From NCBI RefSeq assembly GCF_024385575.1, contig NZ_JANFMV010000001.1, positions 893,081 to 957,080 on the forward strand: DNA of 64,000 nt, read 5' to 3'. This DNA comes from Rhizobium sp. NRK18 (lineage in GTDB: Bacteria; Pseudomonadota; Alphaproteobacteria; Rhizobiales; Rhizobiaceae). The notes beneath the pieces were generated by a model. That model had not been told where the DNA came from and searched no databases. It was given only the letters and a program-made list of their open reading frames with translations. The translations under genes and the position numbers were made by a program. Below are positions 17,183-26,088 of this stretch, piece by piece. Positions within the stretch are counted from its first letter, which is position 1, and every line of letters starts with the position of its first letter.

Positions 17183-18112
17183 TCAAAGCGCCTTTTCGAG
17201 TTCCGGGAGGGCGTCGAAGAGGTCTGCGACGAGTCCGTAGTCCGCGACCTGGAAGATCGGGGCTTCCTCGTCCTTGTTGATCGCGACGATGACCTTACTG
17301 TCCTTCATGCCGGCGAGGTGCTGGATTGCACCGGAGATGCCGCAGGCGATGTAGAGTTCCGGGGCGACGACCTTGCCGGTCTGTCCGACCTGCCAGTCGT
17401 TCGGCGCATAGCCGGCATCGACGGCGGCGCGCGAGGCACCGACGGCGGCGCCGAGCTTGTCGGCAACCGGCAGGATGACTTCCTTGAACTTTTCCGACGA
17501 GCCGAGGGCACGGCCGCCCGAGATGATGATCTTGGCGGATGTCAGTTCCGGACGGTCGGAGGCCGACAGCGCGTCCGAGACGAAGCTCGAAAGACCGGGA
17601 TTTGCCGATGCCGGTGCGGCTTCGACGGAAGCCGCACCGCCGGCGGCTGCCGCCTGGAAGGACGCGGCGCGCACGGTGATCACCTTCTTGGCATCCTTCG
17701 ACTGAACCGTCTGGATGGCGTTGCCGGCATAGATCGGGCGCTTGAAGGTGTCGGCGGAGACGACTTCGATGATTTCCGAGATCTGCATGACGTCGAGCAG
17801 CGCTGCGACGCGCGGCATGACGTTCTTGCCGACCGAGGTGGCGGCCGCCATGATCACGTCATAGGATCCGGCCAGCGAGACGATCAGGGCTGCGAGCGGC
17901 TCGGCGAGGTTGTTGGCGTAGTCGCCGGCATCCGCCGTCAGGACCTTGGAGACGCCCGAAAGCTTGGCGGCTTCGGCCGCTGCGGCTGCGACGTTCGAAC
18001 CTGCGACGAGCACATGCACGTCGCCACCGATCTGCGAAGCGGCGGTCAGGGCCTTGGCGGTCTGGTCGGAAACGGCGCCGTCGTGATGATCTGCCAGAAG
18101 AAGAATGGCCAT
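17183..18112 (-). CDS. etfA: Electron transfer flavoprotein alpha subunit
   Basis: 309-aa FAD-binding subunit. The C-terminal FAD domain shows [37 protein letters not shown] and [12 protein letters not shown], the classical ETF-alpha signatures. The N-terminal half is Ala-rich and pairs with ETF-beta. The heterodimer carries electrons from acyl-CoA and other dehydrogenases to ETF:quinone oxidoreductase. It is 24 nt behind etfB, so the two are very probably cotranscribed. Confidence 0.96.
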   Translation of the reverse strand: MAILLLADHHDGAVSDQTAKALTAASQIGGDVHVLVAGSNVAAAAAEAAKLSGVSKVLTADAGDYANNLAEPLAALIVSLAGSYDVIMAAATSVGKNVMPRVAALLDVMQISEIIEVVSADTFKRPIYAGNAIQTVQSKDAKKVITVRAASFQAAAAGGAASVEAAPASANPGLSSFVSDALSASDRPELTSAKIIISGGRALGSSEKFKEVILPVADKLGAAVGASRAAVDAGYAPNDWQVGQTGKVVAPELYIACGISGAIQHLAGMKDSKVIVAINKDEEAPIFQVADYGLVADLFDALPELEKAL

Positions 18113-18136
18113 GTTACTAAACTCCCTTTCCGTCCC

Positions 18137-18886
18137 TTAAAGCACGCCGGCTTCGTTCTTGAGCTTGTCGACCAGTTCGGCGACAGAGCCGACCTTGACG
18201 CCGGCCTTGCGGCCGCCGGGCTCTTCGGTCTTGATGACCGCCAGGCGCGGAGCGATGTCGACGCCGAAATCGGCGGGCGTCTTCTTGTCGAGCGGCTTCT
18301 TCTTCGCCTTCATGATGTTCGGCAGCGAAGCGTAGCGCGGCTCGTTGAGGCGCAGGTCTGTCGTGACGATGGCGGGAAGCTTGATTTCGATGGTCTGCAG
18401 GCCGCCGTCGACTTCGCGGGTGACCTTGGCGGAACCGTCGCCGAGCTCGATCTTGGAGGCAAACGTGCCCTGCGCCCAGCCCATCAGGGCGGCGAGCATC
18501 TGGCCGGTCTGGTTCGAATCGTCGTCGATCGCCTGCTTGCCGACGATGACGAGGCCGGGGTTTTCCGCCTCGACGACGCCCTTCAGGAGCTTGGCGACGG
18601 CGAGCGGCTCGACCGCCTCGTCGGTCTCGATCAGGATGGCGCGGTCGGCGCCCATGGCGAGGCCCGTGCGCAGCGTTTCTTCGGCCTTGGCCGGGCCGAT
18701 CGACACGACGACGACTTCTTCGGCCTTGCCGGCTTCCTTCAGGCGCAGCGCCTCTTCGACCGAGATTTCGTCGAACGGGTTCATCGACATCTTGACGTTG
18801 GCGAGCTCGACGCCCGTGCCGTCCGGCTTCACACGGATCTTCACGTTGTAATCAACAACGCGCTTGACTGGGACCAGGATCTTCAT
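18137..18886 (-). CDS. etfB: Electron transfer flavoprotein beta subunit
   Basis: 249-aa ETF beta subunit, AMP-binding. It begins [20 protein letters not shown], a universal start for this family, and has [28 protein letters not shown], and the loop [33 protein letters not shown] cut here into its conserved parts ([20 protein letters not shown]). A frame extension to 18943 lacks family residues. It heads the etfB-etfA pair, with hbd next. Confidence 0.96.
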   Translation of the reverse strand: MKILVPVKRVVDYNVKIRVKPDGTGVELANVKMSMNPFDEISVEEALRLKEAGKAEEVVVVSIGPAKAEETLRTGLAMGADRAILIETDEAVEPLAVAKLLKGVVEAENPGLVIVGKQAIDDDSNQTGQMLAALMGWAQGTFASKIELGDGSAKVTREVDGGLQTIEIKLPAIVTTDLRLNEPRYASLPNIMKAKKKPLDKKTPADFGVDIAPRLAVIKTEEPGGRKAGVKVGSVAELVDKLKNEAGVL

Positions 18887-19053
18887 CGAATTCCTTCCTT
18901 CACTTTCGGTGGGGAGAAAATGCGCCATTGCGCGCACGCCCAATTGTCGATTGGCGACATGGATAAGCGTTTTTTCCCCAATTTCAACGCGTTTCTGCGA
19001 ATTATCCTATGGGTAGCGTGCATATATTACGCTTACGTTCACGTCAATAATGT

Positions 19054-19842
19054 TCATTGTCGGCCCCAGCGGATTGTCTTCGGCAGCCGGGCTTCGGCCA
19101 CAACACGGGCGCGGCTCTCGGCGGCCTCGACATGGGCAACCGCTTTCGGTGTCTGCAGGGTGCGGTCGAACAGCGGAACTCCCGGACGGCGCATGATGAC
19201 GACAAGGCCGGCGCCGGCGAGGATGCCGCCGGCATGCGCGCCCCAGGAGACGTTGCTTTCATTGTCGATCAGCAGCATCAGGAACTGGTAACCGATCCAG
19301 AGCGCGAGGGGGACAATGGCCGGCAAGGGGATGGGTATGCGCATCAGCACGAGGATCCAGAGACGCACCTTGGGATGCAGGATCATGTAGGCGGCGACCA
19401 CGCCTGCGATCGCACCGGATGCGCCGACGAGAGGTCCTTCGGAATGCGGGGCGGTCAGGCCGTGGACGAAAGCGCCTGCCGCGGCACAAAGGAGATAGAA
19501 GATCAGGAAGCGCACATGGCCGAGCGAATCTTCGACATTGTCCCCGAACACCCAGAGAAAGACCATGTTGGACGCCAGATGCCAGAAGCTGCCATGCAGG
19601 AAGGCGTAGGTGATGTAGGTGGCATAGTCCGGCGCGATCACGAGGGTTGGATCGAGAGCTCCGTAGCCGAAGGCGACGGCGGGGATGTACCCAAGGCCGA
19701 TCAGGAGTTCGTTCTGGAAGGCTTCCGTCGACAGAAAGCCGCTGACGAGCCAGACGGCGACATTGGTGACGATCAGCGAGATCGTCACATATTGTGCCTG
19801 GATGTGCCGGAGGGCATTCGCATCGTAGAGCGGTATGAACAT
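19054..19842 (-). CDS. Rhomboid-family intramembrane serine protease
   Basis: 262-aa polytopic membrane protein with about six hydrophobic helices. The catalytic Ser is S142 in GASGAIAG, with the partner His H203 in GAHAGGILAG. The oxyanion-side HxxxN is HLASN (H88 to N92), all in the canonical order, so it should be active. It would cut membrane-anchored substrates within or near their TM segments, and the substrates are unknown. It follows the adenosyltransferase gene with a 39-nt gap on the same strand, and etfB lies further downstream beyond a 167-nt gap. Confidence 0.93.
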   Translation of the reverse strand: MFIPLYDANALRHIQAQYVTISLIVTNVAVWLVSGFLSTEAFQNELLIGLGYIPAVAFGYGALDPTLVIAPDYATYITYAFLHGSFWHLASNMVFLWVFGDNVEDSLGHVRFLIFYLLCAAAGAFVHGLTAPHSEGPLVGASGAIAGVVAAYMILHPKVRLWILVLMRIPIPLPAIVPLALWIGYQFLMLLIDNESNVSWGAHAGGILAGAGLVVIMRRPGVPLFDRTLQTPKAVAHVEAAESRARVVAEARLPKTIRWGRQ

Positions 19843-19881
19843 GCGCCTGCCTTCCCCCGATGACCGCGAAGGTCAGACCAC

Positions 19882-20460
19882 TTATCTGTTCCTTCCCGGA
19901 ACCCAGAGAATGTCGGCCTTGCCGCCATCATTGGCGTAGCGCGCCGCAACGAACAGGAAATCCGACAGCCGGTTGATGTATTTCAGCGCCGGTGCGCCGA
20001 CGATCTCACCCTCGCACTTGGCCAGCGCCACCATGTGCCGTTCGGCGCGGCGGGCGATCGTGCGGGCCAGATGCAGGTTGGCGGCGGCCGGCGATCCGCC
20101 GGGCAGGACGAAGGACTGCAGCGGATCGAGGGCGGCATTGAGCTGGTCGATCTCCGCCTCCAGCCGATCCACCTGCGCATCGATGACGCGCAGCGGCTCG
20201 AAGGCCGGCGGCTCGTTGGTTTCCGGAGTCGACAGGTCGGCGCCGAGATCGAAGAGATCATTCTGGATGCGCATCAGCATCGCATCCAGATCCGCCGTGC
20301 CGCCAGTGTAAAGACGCGCCATGCCGATCGCCGAATTCGTCTCGTCGACCGTGCCGTAGGCTTCGACGCGCAGGTCGTGCTTCAGCCGGCGCGGGCCGGA
20401 GACCAGTCCGGTCGTGCCGTCGTCGCCGGTCTTCGTGTAGATCTTGTTGAGCTTGACCAT
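19882..20460 (-). CDS. PduO-type cob(I)alamin adenosyltransferase
   Basis: 192-aa ATP:cob(I)alamin adenosyltransferase of the PduO/MMAB class. The N-terminal ATP-binding loop is YTKTGDDGTTGL (residues 8-19). The helix-bundle motifs FVLPGGS and ARTIARRAERHMVAL carry the conserved Arg and Glu that bind ATP and the corrin. The C-terminal YINRLSDFLFVAARYAN is also typical. It makes adenosylcobalamin for enzymes such as methylmalonyl-CoA mutase. It lies between the HIG1-like gene and the rhomboid gene. It is not homologous to the CobA/BtuR class. Confidence 0.93.
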   Translation of the reverse strand: MVKLNKIYTKTGDDGTTGLVSGPRRLKHDLRVEAYGTVDETNSAIGMARLYTGGTADLDAMLMRIQNDLFDLGADLSTPETNEPPAFEPLRVIDAQVDRLEAEIDQLNAALDPLQSFVLPGGSPAAANLHLARTIARRAERHMVALAKCEGEIVGAPALKYINRLSDFLFVAARYANDGGKADILWVPGRNR

Positions 20461-20501
20461 GCTATTTCCGTATTTCCCGTTCCGATCTCTTTCGGCGGCC
20501 G

Positions 20502-20702
20502 TCAGCTGCGGCCGCCACCCGTCAGCCAGAGTGTCAGCATGATGAGCGCTATGGCGATGGCCTGCAGCAGGATACGCATCTGCATCAGCCGGTTCGACAG
20601 GTTGGGATTTGTGCCCTTCAGCATGTTGTACAGGCCGCGGATCAGCACCAGGACCACGAGCGCCATGACGACGAGGGCCAGGATATAGGTGAAGCTTGAC
20701 AT
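20502..20702 (-). CDS. Twin-transmembrane small protein, HIG1-like
   Basis: 66-aa protein made of two membrane helices (residues 5-23 and 46-61) joined by a polar loop (LYNMLKGTNPNLSNRLMQMR). The N-P-N-L-S-N-R-L/M-Q-M-R-I-x-x-Q loop is the bacterial form of the HIG1 fold. Mitochondrial HIG1 proteins (Rcf1) bind cytochrome c oxidase, and a respiratory role here is inference only. It is 41 nt upstream of the adenosyltransferase gene and 19 nt downstream of the SDR gene, so the three are probably one transcript. Confidence 0.78.
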   Translation of the reverse strand: MSSFTYILALVVMALVVLVLIRGLYNMLKGTNPNLSNRLMQMRILLQAIAIALIMLTLWLTGGGRS

Positions 20703-20721
20703 GTGTTTCCTCCCGTGCCGG

Positions 20722-21570
20722 TCAGCCGAAGCGCCGGATAATCTTGTAGAATAGAGCTGCCGGCAGAATTTTCTTGAGCATGATCCCCTGTTTGGCAGGA
20801 GTCGTCACCGGATAATGTGGGCGGGGACTGCGGGCGGTCAAGGCGTGACGCAGCACCGTGTAGACCGCGTCCGGTCCCAGTTTGTGCCGGTTCGGCGGGC
20901 CTTCGCCAGAAAGGCGGGCAAGCTGACGCCGATACTCGTCGCGGTGGACGGAATTTTCCATGTCGATCGTTTCGCGCAGCCTGGCGAGCGCATTGTCGAC
21001 GAAGCGCGAGGCGATCGGCCCCGGCTCGATCAGGCTGACATGGATGCCGCTGCCGGCAAGTTCCATGGCGAGCGTGATGCTGAGCCCCTCCAGCGCGAAT
21101 TTTGAGGCGTTGTAGGCACCGCGCCAGCGATAGGGAACGATGCCGAGAATGGAGGAGCACTGGACGATGCGGCCATGGCCCTGGTGGCGCATGAACGGGA
21201 TGACGCGGCGCGTCAGCTCGTGCCAGCCGATGACGTTCGTTTCCAGCTGCAGGCGCAGGGCCTCGCTTGGCAGGTCCTCCACCGCGCCGACCTGGCCATA
21301 GGCGCCATTGTTGAAAAGAGCGTCGATCCGGCCGCCGGTTTTTCCCGTAACCTCTTCTACAAGTGCGGCAATCGAGGCGTGGTCGGTATAGTCCATGATC
21401 GCGGTTTCGATACCGTCCGCTTCAAGGCCTTCGCGGTCTTTCTCGCTCCGCACGGTGGCGAACACCCGCCAACCGTCCGCCATCAGCGCCCGTGCGCAAA
21501 ATGCACCTATGCCGGATGAACAGCCGGTGACAATGATGACGGGAGAGGACACGCTATGGGCGGTATTCAT
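20722..21570 (-). CDS. SDR-family NAD(P)-dependent oxidoreductase
   Basis: 282-aa short-chain dehydrogenase. The cofactor motif TGCSSGIG is near the N-terminus, NNGAYG is the stabilising NNAG-type motif, and YNASK carries the catalytic Tyr and Lys with Ser upstream (SSILG). ELAGSGIHVSLIEPGPIAS is the usual post-catalytic stretch. The long C-terminal tail fits the classical SDRs that act on lipids or retinol-like substrates. Substrate unknown. It heads the run SDR, HIG1-like, adenosyltransferase, rhomboid, and is divergent from the YihY gene. Confidence 0.88.
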   Translation of the reverse strand: MNTAHSVSSPVIIVTGCSSGIGAFCARALMADGWRVFATVRSEKDREGLEADGIETAIMDYTDHASIAALVEEVTGKTGGRIDALFNNGAYGQVGAVEDLPSEALRLQLETNVIGWHELTRRVIPFMRHQGHGRIVQCSSILGIVPYRWRGAYNASKFALEGLSITLAMELAGSGIHVSLIEPGPIASRFVDNALARLRETIDMENSVHRDEYRRQLARLSGEGPPNRHKLGPDAVYTVLRHALTARSPRPHYPVTTPAKQGIMLKKILPAALFYKIIRRFG

Positions 21571-21651
21571 TCATCGATTCCTGTACAAGTGAGGAAGCTT
21601 TCCCATATTCAGGAAGACGATACAATCACCGGAGGCATCGGCAGCAGGCGA

Positions 21652-22560
21652 ATGATTTCGAAAATCAAGGTGTTATATCGGGTCACGGTGGATGCGGTGT
21701 TCCACTTCATCGACGATGACGGGTTCGCAATGGCCAGTCACGTCGCGCTGTCGACACTGCTTGCGGTTTTTCCGTTCCTGATCTTCGGCACCACGCTGGC
21801 GAGTTTTCTCGGCGCCAATCGTTTTTCCGAGACGGCCGTGCATCTGATATTCGATACCTGGCCGGCGGCGATCGCCGAGCCGATCTCCAAGCAGGTGACG
21901 GAGGTTCTGACCGAACAGCGCGGCGGCCTGCTGACAATTTCGGTGCTGGCGGCGGCCTATTTCTCGTCGAACGGCGTCGAGGCACTCAGGGTCTCCCTGA
22001 ACCGCGCCTATCGCGTCAGCGAGAACCGCCACTGGTACACGACCCGTCTCTTGAGCCTCGGCTATATCCTGCTTGCCGTCGTCGTGTTGGCGATCGCCAG
22101 TACGCTGCTGGTCGCCGTTCCGATCGCCCTGCAATTCGCCGAGACGCAATTTCCCTGGCTCTCCGGCCCGCTGACGGCCGTCTCCAACTGGCGCATCTAT
22201 ACGACGCTCGTCGTGCTGCTGCTCGGGCTGATCTGCGTGCACCTCTGGCTTCCGGCCGGACGGCGCAAGATCGTTGACGTCATTCCCGGCATTCTTCTGA
22301 CGATGCTGTTCTGGGCCGGCGGCGGGTTGCTGTTCGCGCTCTATCTCTCGACCTTCGCCAACTACACCGCGACCTATGCCGGTCTCGCCTCGGTGATGGT
22401 CGTCCTGATCTTCCTTAACATCGTCAGCGTCATCTTCATCATCGGCGCCGAATTCAACGCCGCCATGATGAAGTTTGAAGTCCTGAGCAAATATGGCGGG
22501 CGCGGCTACAAGGAGCGCGCCGCCCTAAAGGCCGAGCAGGCGTCGGATTCCAGCGGGTGA
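21652..22560 (+). CDS. YihY/BrkB-family membrane protein
   Basis: About 302-aa polytopic protein with six hydrophobic segments. Family landmarks are the N-terminal FHFIDDDGFAMASHVALSTLLAVFPFL, here as FxxDDGFAMASH and ALSTLLAVFPF, NGVEALRVSLNRAYR in the middle, and FxGAEFNAAMM-like IIGAEFNAAMM near the end. BrkB proteins were once called ribonuclease BN but are integral membrane proteins of uncertain role. The ATG at 21652 begins the homologous part, and an earlier ATG at 21556 lies within the divergent SDR start. The 3' end overlaps the convergent gluQ gene by 36 nt. Confidence 0.85.
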   Translation: MISKIKVLYRVTVDAVFHFIDDDGFAMASHVALSTLLAVFPFLIFGTTLASFLGANRFSETAVHLIFDTWPAAIAEPISKQVTEVLTEQRGGLLTISVLAAAYFSSNGVEALRVSLNRAYRVSENRHWYTTRLLSLGYILLAVVVLAIASTLLVAVPIALQFAETQFPWLSGPLTAVSNWRIYTTLVVLLLGLICVHLWLPAGRRKIVDVIPGILLTMLFWAGGGLLFALYLSTFANYTATYAGLASVMVVLIFLNIVSVIFIIGAEFNAAMMKFEVLSKYGGRGYKERAALKAEQASDSSG

Positions 22561-23403
22561 CTGGCCTGCTGCGCGCAGCGCCGACAGCGCCGTATCGCCC
22601 TGGCTTTTGGAGAGCTTGCGTCCGTCGCCATCCGTGACCAGGCGATGGTGATGATAGACCGGCTGCGGCAGCGCCAGCAGCTCCTGCAGCAGCCGGTGGA
22701 TCGAGGTCGCGTGAAACAGATCGAGGCCCCGCACGACATGGGTGACGCCCTGAAGCGCATCGTCGAGGACGACCGAAAGGTGATAGCTCGACGGCGCGTC
22801 CGAGCGCGAGAGCACGATGTCGCCCCAGGCAGCGGGATCCGCCGTCATCTGGCCGCGTTCGCCGTCGCCGGTCTCGATCCAGCCTAATGGTGCGTCGATC
22901 GCGGCGAGGGCCTTGTTCGTGTCGAGCCGCCATGTGTGCTTGATGCCGGCTGCGAGAAGTCGCTCCCTCTCATCCGGCGGGCGCTTCCTGTCGAAATCCG
23001 GATAAAGCGGTGCGCCGTCCGGGTCGCGGGGCCACGTCTCGCCTCTGCTTTCGGCCTTGGCGACCTCCGCCTTCACCTCGCCGCGCGTCATGAAGGCCGG
23101 ATAGGCGAGGCCGCGGTCGATCAGGGACTGGAGCGCCTGCCGGTATTCGTCGAAATGCTCGGATTGCCGTCGCGGCGGTTTTTCGTAGGGAAAGCCCAGC
23201 CAGTCGAGATCCTCGAGCATGGCGGCTTCCAGCGCCGGCGTGCAGCGGGAAAGGTCGATGTCCTCGATCCTAAGCAGCAGCCGGCCACCGGCCGCTTGCG
23301 CCATGTCGCGATTGATCAGGGCGGACAGCGCGTGTCCGAGATGGAGCGCGCCATTCGGACTTGGGGCGAAGCGGAAAACGGGTTGCCGGTCATCGGTCTG
23401 CAT
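22525..23403 (-). CDS. gluQ: Glutamyl-Q tRNA(Asp) synthetase
   Basis: 292-aa GluRS-like catalytic domain without an anticodon-binding domain, the hallmark of GluQ-RS. It activates glutamate and attaches it to queuosine at position 34 of tRNA-Asp. FRFAPSPNGALHLGHALSAL is the HIGH region (HLGH) and KLSKSQGDTAL near the C-terminus is the KMSKS-like loop. GluRS proper would be about 470 residues. The ATG at 23403 (MQTDDRQPVF) gives the family start. It is divergent from the AlkA-like gene across 51 nt. Confidence 0.92.
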   Translation of the reverse strand: MQTDDRQPVFRFAPSPNGALHLGHALSALINRDMAQAAGGRLLLRIEDIDLSRCTPALEAAMLEDLDWLGFPYEKPPRRQSEHFDEYRQALQSLIDRGLAYPAFMTRGEVKAEVAKAESRGETWPRDPDGAPLYPDFDRKRPPDERERLLAAGIKHTWRLDTNKALAAIDAPLGWIETGDGERGQMTADPAAWGDIVLSRSDAPSSYHLSVVLDDALQGVTHVVRGLDLFHATSIHRLLQELLALPQPVYHHHRLVTDGDGRKLSKSQGDTALSALRAAGQSPAGIRRLLGL

Positions 23404-23454
23404 GATTTCTTCTGCCACGACTGTTTCGGACGCTCCAAGGAAAAAGCACCGCGC

Positions 23455-24102
23455 ATGCACATCATTCGTTCAGAGGCGGATATCCGCCGTGGCCTCGACG
23501 CACTGGCTGCCGCCGATGCGCGCCTCGCGCCGGTGATCGCCGCCTGCGACGGTACGGTGCCGCTGAGGCTGCAGCCGGCGGGCTATGCCGGGATTGCCCA
23601 TATCGTCGTTTCGCAGATGGTGTCGCGGGCGAGCGCCCACGCCATCTGGGGGCGCATGGTCTCGGCACTGGGAGAGGTATCCGCCGACACCTATCTCGCA
23701 GCCGATCCGACCGTCATTGCCGGCTTCGGACTGTCGCGGGCCAAGGAAACGACCCTGAGGCGGATTGCCGCGGCAGTGGCCGATGCGGCGCTCGATCTCG
23801 ACGCCGTGCCGAAATTGCCGGCGGGCGAAGCCATGGCGCAGCTGACCTCGGTCAAGGGGATCGGTCCCTGGACGGCGGAGATCTATCTGATGTTCTGCGG
23901 CGGCCATCCGGACATCTTTCCGGTCGGCGATGTGGCGTTGCGGGCAGCCGCCGGCGACCTGTTCTTCAAGGGCGAGCGGCCGGACGAGAAGGTAACAAGG
24001 GCGGTGGCGACCGCCTGGGCGCCATGGCGGTCCGTTGCCGCGCGGCTCCTGTGGGCGGACTATGCGCGGCGCCGCCAGAGGGAAGCGCTTCCCGTTACGT
24101 GA
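23455..24102 (+). CDS. AlkA-like DNA-3-methyladenine glycosylase II
   Basis: 215-aa base-excision glycosylase of the HhH-GPD superfamily. The helix-hairpin-helix is LTSVKGIGPWTAEIYL (about 130-145), and the catalytic Asp is D159 in FPVGDVALR. It removes alkylated purines from DNA. It lacks the N-terminal extra domain of the 282-aa Escherichia coli AlkA and matches the shorter rhizobial type. The ATG at 23455 was chosen since upstream sequence in this frame is the reverse of gluQ. The neighbouring HNH nuclease gene begins 129 nt downstream. Confidence 0.9.
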   Translation: MHIIRSEADIRRGLDALAAADARLAPVIAACDGTVPLRLQPAGYAGIAHIVVSQMVSRASAHAIWGRMVSALGEVSADTYLAADPTVIAGFGLSRAKETTLRRIAAAVADAALDLDAVPKLPAGEAMAQLTSVKGIGPWTAEIYLMFCGGHPDIFPVGDVALRAAAGDLFFKGERPDEKVTRAVATAWAPWRSVAARLLWADYARRRQREALPVT

Positions 24103-24231
24103 CCCGGATCGGCAACACTGTCGGCACGGTTCTGCGGAAAGCATTGGCCGTTTGTTATTTAGGCTTCACATAGCTGTAATAACACGCCTAATATCGTTCT
24201 TGCGAATGCCGAATCGATCAGGAGTGCTCAC

Positions 24232-24789
24232 TTGACGATTGCAGTGTCACCACAGGCTTTGCCGGCTCTAGTCTTGAATGCCGACTACAGGCCACTGAGT
24301 TATTATCCCTTGTCGCTATGGTCCTGGCAGGACGCGATCAAGGCCGTTTTCCTAGACCGAGTGAACATCGTCGCCGAGTACGAACACTCCGTTTCCTCGC
24401 CAAGCTTCTCGATGAGATTGCCGAGCGTGGTCTGCCTCAAGACCTACGTCCAGCCGTCGCGCAACCCGGCCTTTACCCGCTTCAACGTCTTTCTTCGCGA
24501 CCGCTTCCAGTGCCAGTATTGCGGTTCGCACGAGGACCTGACCTTCGATCATGTCATTCCCCGCTCTCATGGCGGCGAAACGACGTGGGAAAACGTCGTG
24601 GCGGCCTGCTCTCCCTGCAATCTCAGGAAGGGCAACAAGATGCCGAAGCAGGCGGGCATGATCCCGATCCAGAAGCCTTACCGGCCCTCGGTCGCAGACC
24701 TACACAACAACGGCCGGCTGTTTCCGCCAAACTATCTGCACGAAAGCTGGATGGACTATCTCTACTGGGATTCCGAGCTGCAGCCTTAA
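24232..24789 (+). CDS. HNH endonuclease family protein (TTG start)
   Basis: 185-aa protein with a C-terminal HNH nuclease fold. Zinc ligands are C94/C97 (CQYCG) and C126/C129 (CSPCN). The catalytic block is FDHVIPRSHGGETTWENVV, with H107 and N121, then N130. The N-terminal 90 residues (ALVLNADYRPLSYYPLSLW) are a conserved extension shared by a wide alpha/cyanobacterial/actinobacterial family of stand-alone HNH proteins of unknown role. The start is TTG at 24232 with AGGAG 7 nt upstream, and no ATG is available in frame before the conserved N-terminus. It lies next to the AlkA-like gene, so a repair role is possible. Confidence 0.88.
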   Translation: MTIAVSPQALPALVLNADYRPLSYYPLSLWSWQDAIKAVFLDRVNIVAEYEHSVSSPSFSMRLPSVVCLKTYVQPSRNPAFTRFNVFLRDRFQCQYCGSHEDLTFDHVIPRSHGGETTWENVVAACSPCNLRKGNKMPKQAGMIPIQKPYRPSVADLHNNGRLFPPNYLHESWMDYLYWDSELQP

Positions 24790-24797
24790 GCGATTGC

Positions 24798-25301
24798 TCA
24801 GGCTGTCTTGCGGAAGCCGATGAAGGCGATGGCGGCGAGCACCAGGCTGGTGACGACGTTCATGTTCGCCATCGACAGGCCCATGATGCGGAGCGCTGCG
24901 ACCGTGCAGGACGGACCATGCTCCGAGCCGATCTGGGCGAGGAGGTCGGACGCGCTGCCGGTCACGCTGGCGCCACCCGCCGAGCAACTTGCCGGTCCTT
25001 CCCAGAAGCCCCATTCAACGCCGGAGTGATAGACGCCGAGACCGGCGCCGACGAGCATCATGATCGCGAGGAGGAGCAGGAGGCCGCGGGTCAGCGAGAC
25101 CGGCAGCCGGAAGACAGCGGCAAGAATGGCCAGCACCCCGAGCGGAATGCCGTAATAATAGGGCTGGCGCTGGATCAGGCAGAGATGGCAGGGAATGTAG
25201 CCGCCGATATACTGGAAGGCGAGCGCCGAACCGATGACGGCCACCATGCCGGCGGTCAGCAGGGCTGCGGAGGATTTCAGGGTCAGCTTGTCGGCCATCA
25301 T
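24798..25301 (-). CDS. dsbB: Disulfide bond formation protein B
   Basis: About 167-aa four-helix membrane protein that reoxidises a DsbA-type oxidase with quinone. The first periplasmic pair is PCHLCLIQR (C38/C41), and the second is ASCSAGG with a later GPSCTV in the long second periplasmic loop. RQPYYYG after the first pair is typical of alphaproteobacterial DsbB. The start is one of two adjacent ATGs at 25301/25298. The gene lies 16 nt behind yqaA on the same strand. Confidence 0.88.
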   Translation of the reverse strand: MMADKLTLKSSAALLTAGMVAVIGSALAFQYIGGYIPCHLCLIQRQPYYYGIPLGVLAILAAVFRLPVSLTRGLLLLLAIMMLVGAGLGVYHSGVEWGFWEGPASCSAGGASVTGSASDLLAQIGSEHGPSCTVAALRIMGLSMANMNVVTSLVLAAIAFIGFRKTA

Positions 25302-25317
25302 CGTTTCGATCGTCCGT

Positions 25318-25899
25318 TCAGAATACAAATTTTACCAGATAGAAGCCGCCGAACAACAGCACGACGAAAACCGTGAAGAGGATGCCGAGATATTTCTCGA
25401 TGAACAGGCGGATCGGCTCCCCGAAGCGGCTGAGCAGCCAGGCGACGAGGAAGAAGCGGGCGGCGCGGCCGATGATGCTGACGATCGTGAAAACCAAGAA
25501 ATTGAGGCCGGTGGCGCCGGAAAAGATCGTCAGAACCTTGTAGGGGAACGGCGTGACCGCAGCAAACAGCACGCCCCAGCCGCCCCAGGTGTTGTACCAA
25601 TCGGCGATCTGATCGAAGGAGTTCTCCTTGCCGTAGAAGGCAAGGATCGGCTTGCCGATGCTTTCGAACAGAAACATGCCGATCGCATAGCCGAGGAAGG
25701 CGCCCAGAACGGAGCCCAGGGTGCAGATGATGGCAAGCCTCACCCAGCGCTGCGGCCTCGCAAGCGTCAGCGGGATCAGCAGGACATCCGGCGGGATCGG
25801 GAAGACGGAACTTTCGACGAAGGAAACGCCGAACAGCGCCTTTTCCGCATGCTTCGTCGCGGACAGCGACATGGTCCAATCATAGAGGCGTCTGAGCAT
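25318..25899 (-). CDS. YqaA/DedA-family membrane protein
   Basis: 193-aa protein of the SNARE-associated/VTT (DedA) superfamily. VSFVESSVFPIPPDVLLIPLTLA is the first re-entrant region, with the Glu and double Pro (ESSVFPIPPD) typical of YqaA. GAFLGYAIG and the second re-entrant TPFPYKVLTIFSGATGLNF, split here into TPFPYK and the following FSGATG, complete the fold. Related proteins flip phospholipids or polyprenyl phosphate, though the substrate here is unknown. It is upstream of dsbB and likely cotranscribed. Confidence 0.88.
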   Translation of the reverse strand: MLRRLYDWTMSLSATKHAEKALFGVSFVESSVFPIPPDVLLIPLTLARPQRWVRLAIICTLGSVLGAFLGYAIGMFLFESIGKPILAFYGKENSFDQIADWYNTWGGWGVLFAAVTPFPYKVLTIFSGATGLNFLVFTIVSIIGRAARFFLVAWLLSRFGEPIRLFIEKYLGILFTVFVVLLFGGFYLVKFVF

Positions 25900-26026
25900 C
25901 GGCGTCCTTCTTGCAAGATCGAAGACCTTTTAGGGGGAGCCGGGAAGCCTGTAAATCGGCCTTTTTCGCTCGCTCCTGCTTTTCTCAAAAACTTTTCGTG
26001 AGCGCGGGAATTTGCAAAAATCACGG

Positions 26027-26054
26027 TTGACCCGGCCCTCGGCGTTCGTATAGT
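26027..26054 (+). promoter_or_regulatory. Sigma-70-type promoter of tRNA-Leu
   Basis: TTGACC (26027-26032) and TATAGT (26049-26054) are separated by 16 nt and lie 35 nt upstream of the tRNA 5' end, a good match to the rhizobial housekeeping consensus. A-rich sequence (CAAAAA) lies just upstream. Predicted from pattern only. Confidence 0.55.
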
Positions 26055-26088
26055 CCCGCTGACTTCCGCTTCGACCACGAAGCCGGAT

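Noticed and set aside
22936..23454. N-terminal extension of the AlkA-like protein
   Set aside because: It is antisense to gluQ, and family similarity begins at 23455.
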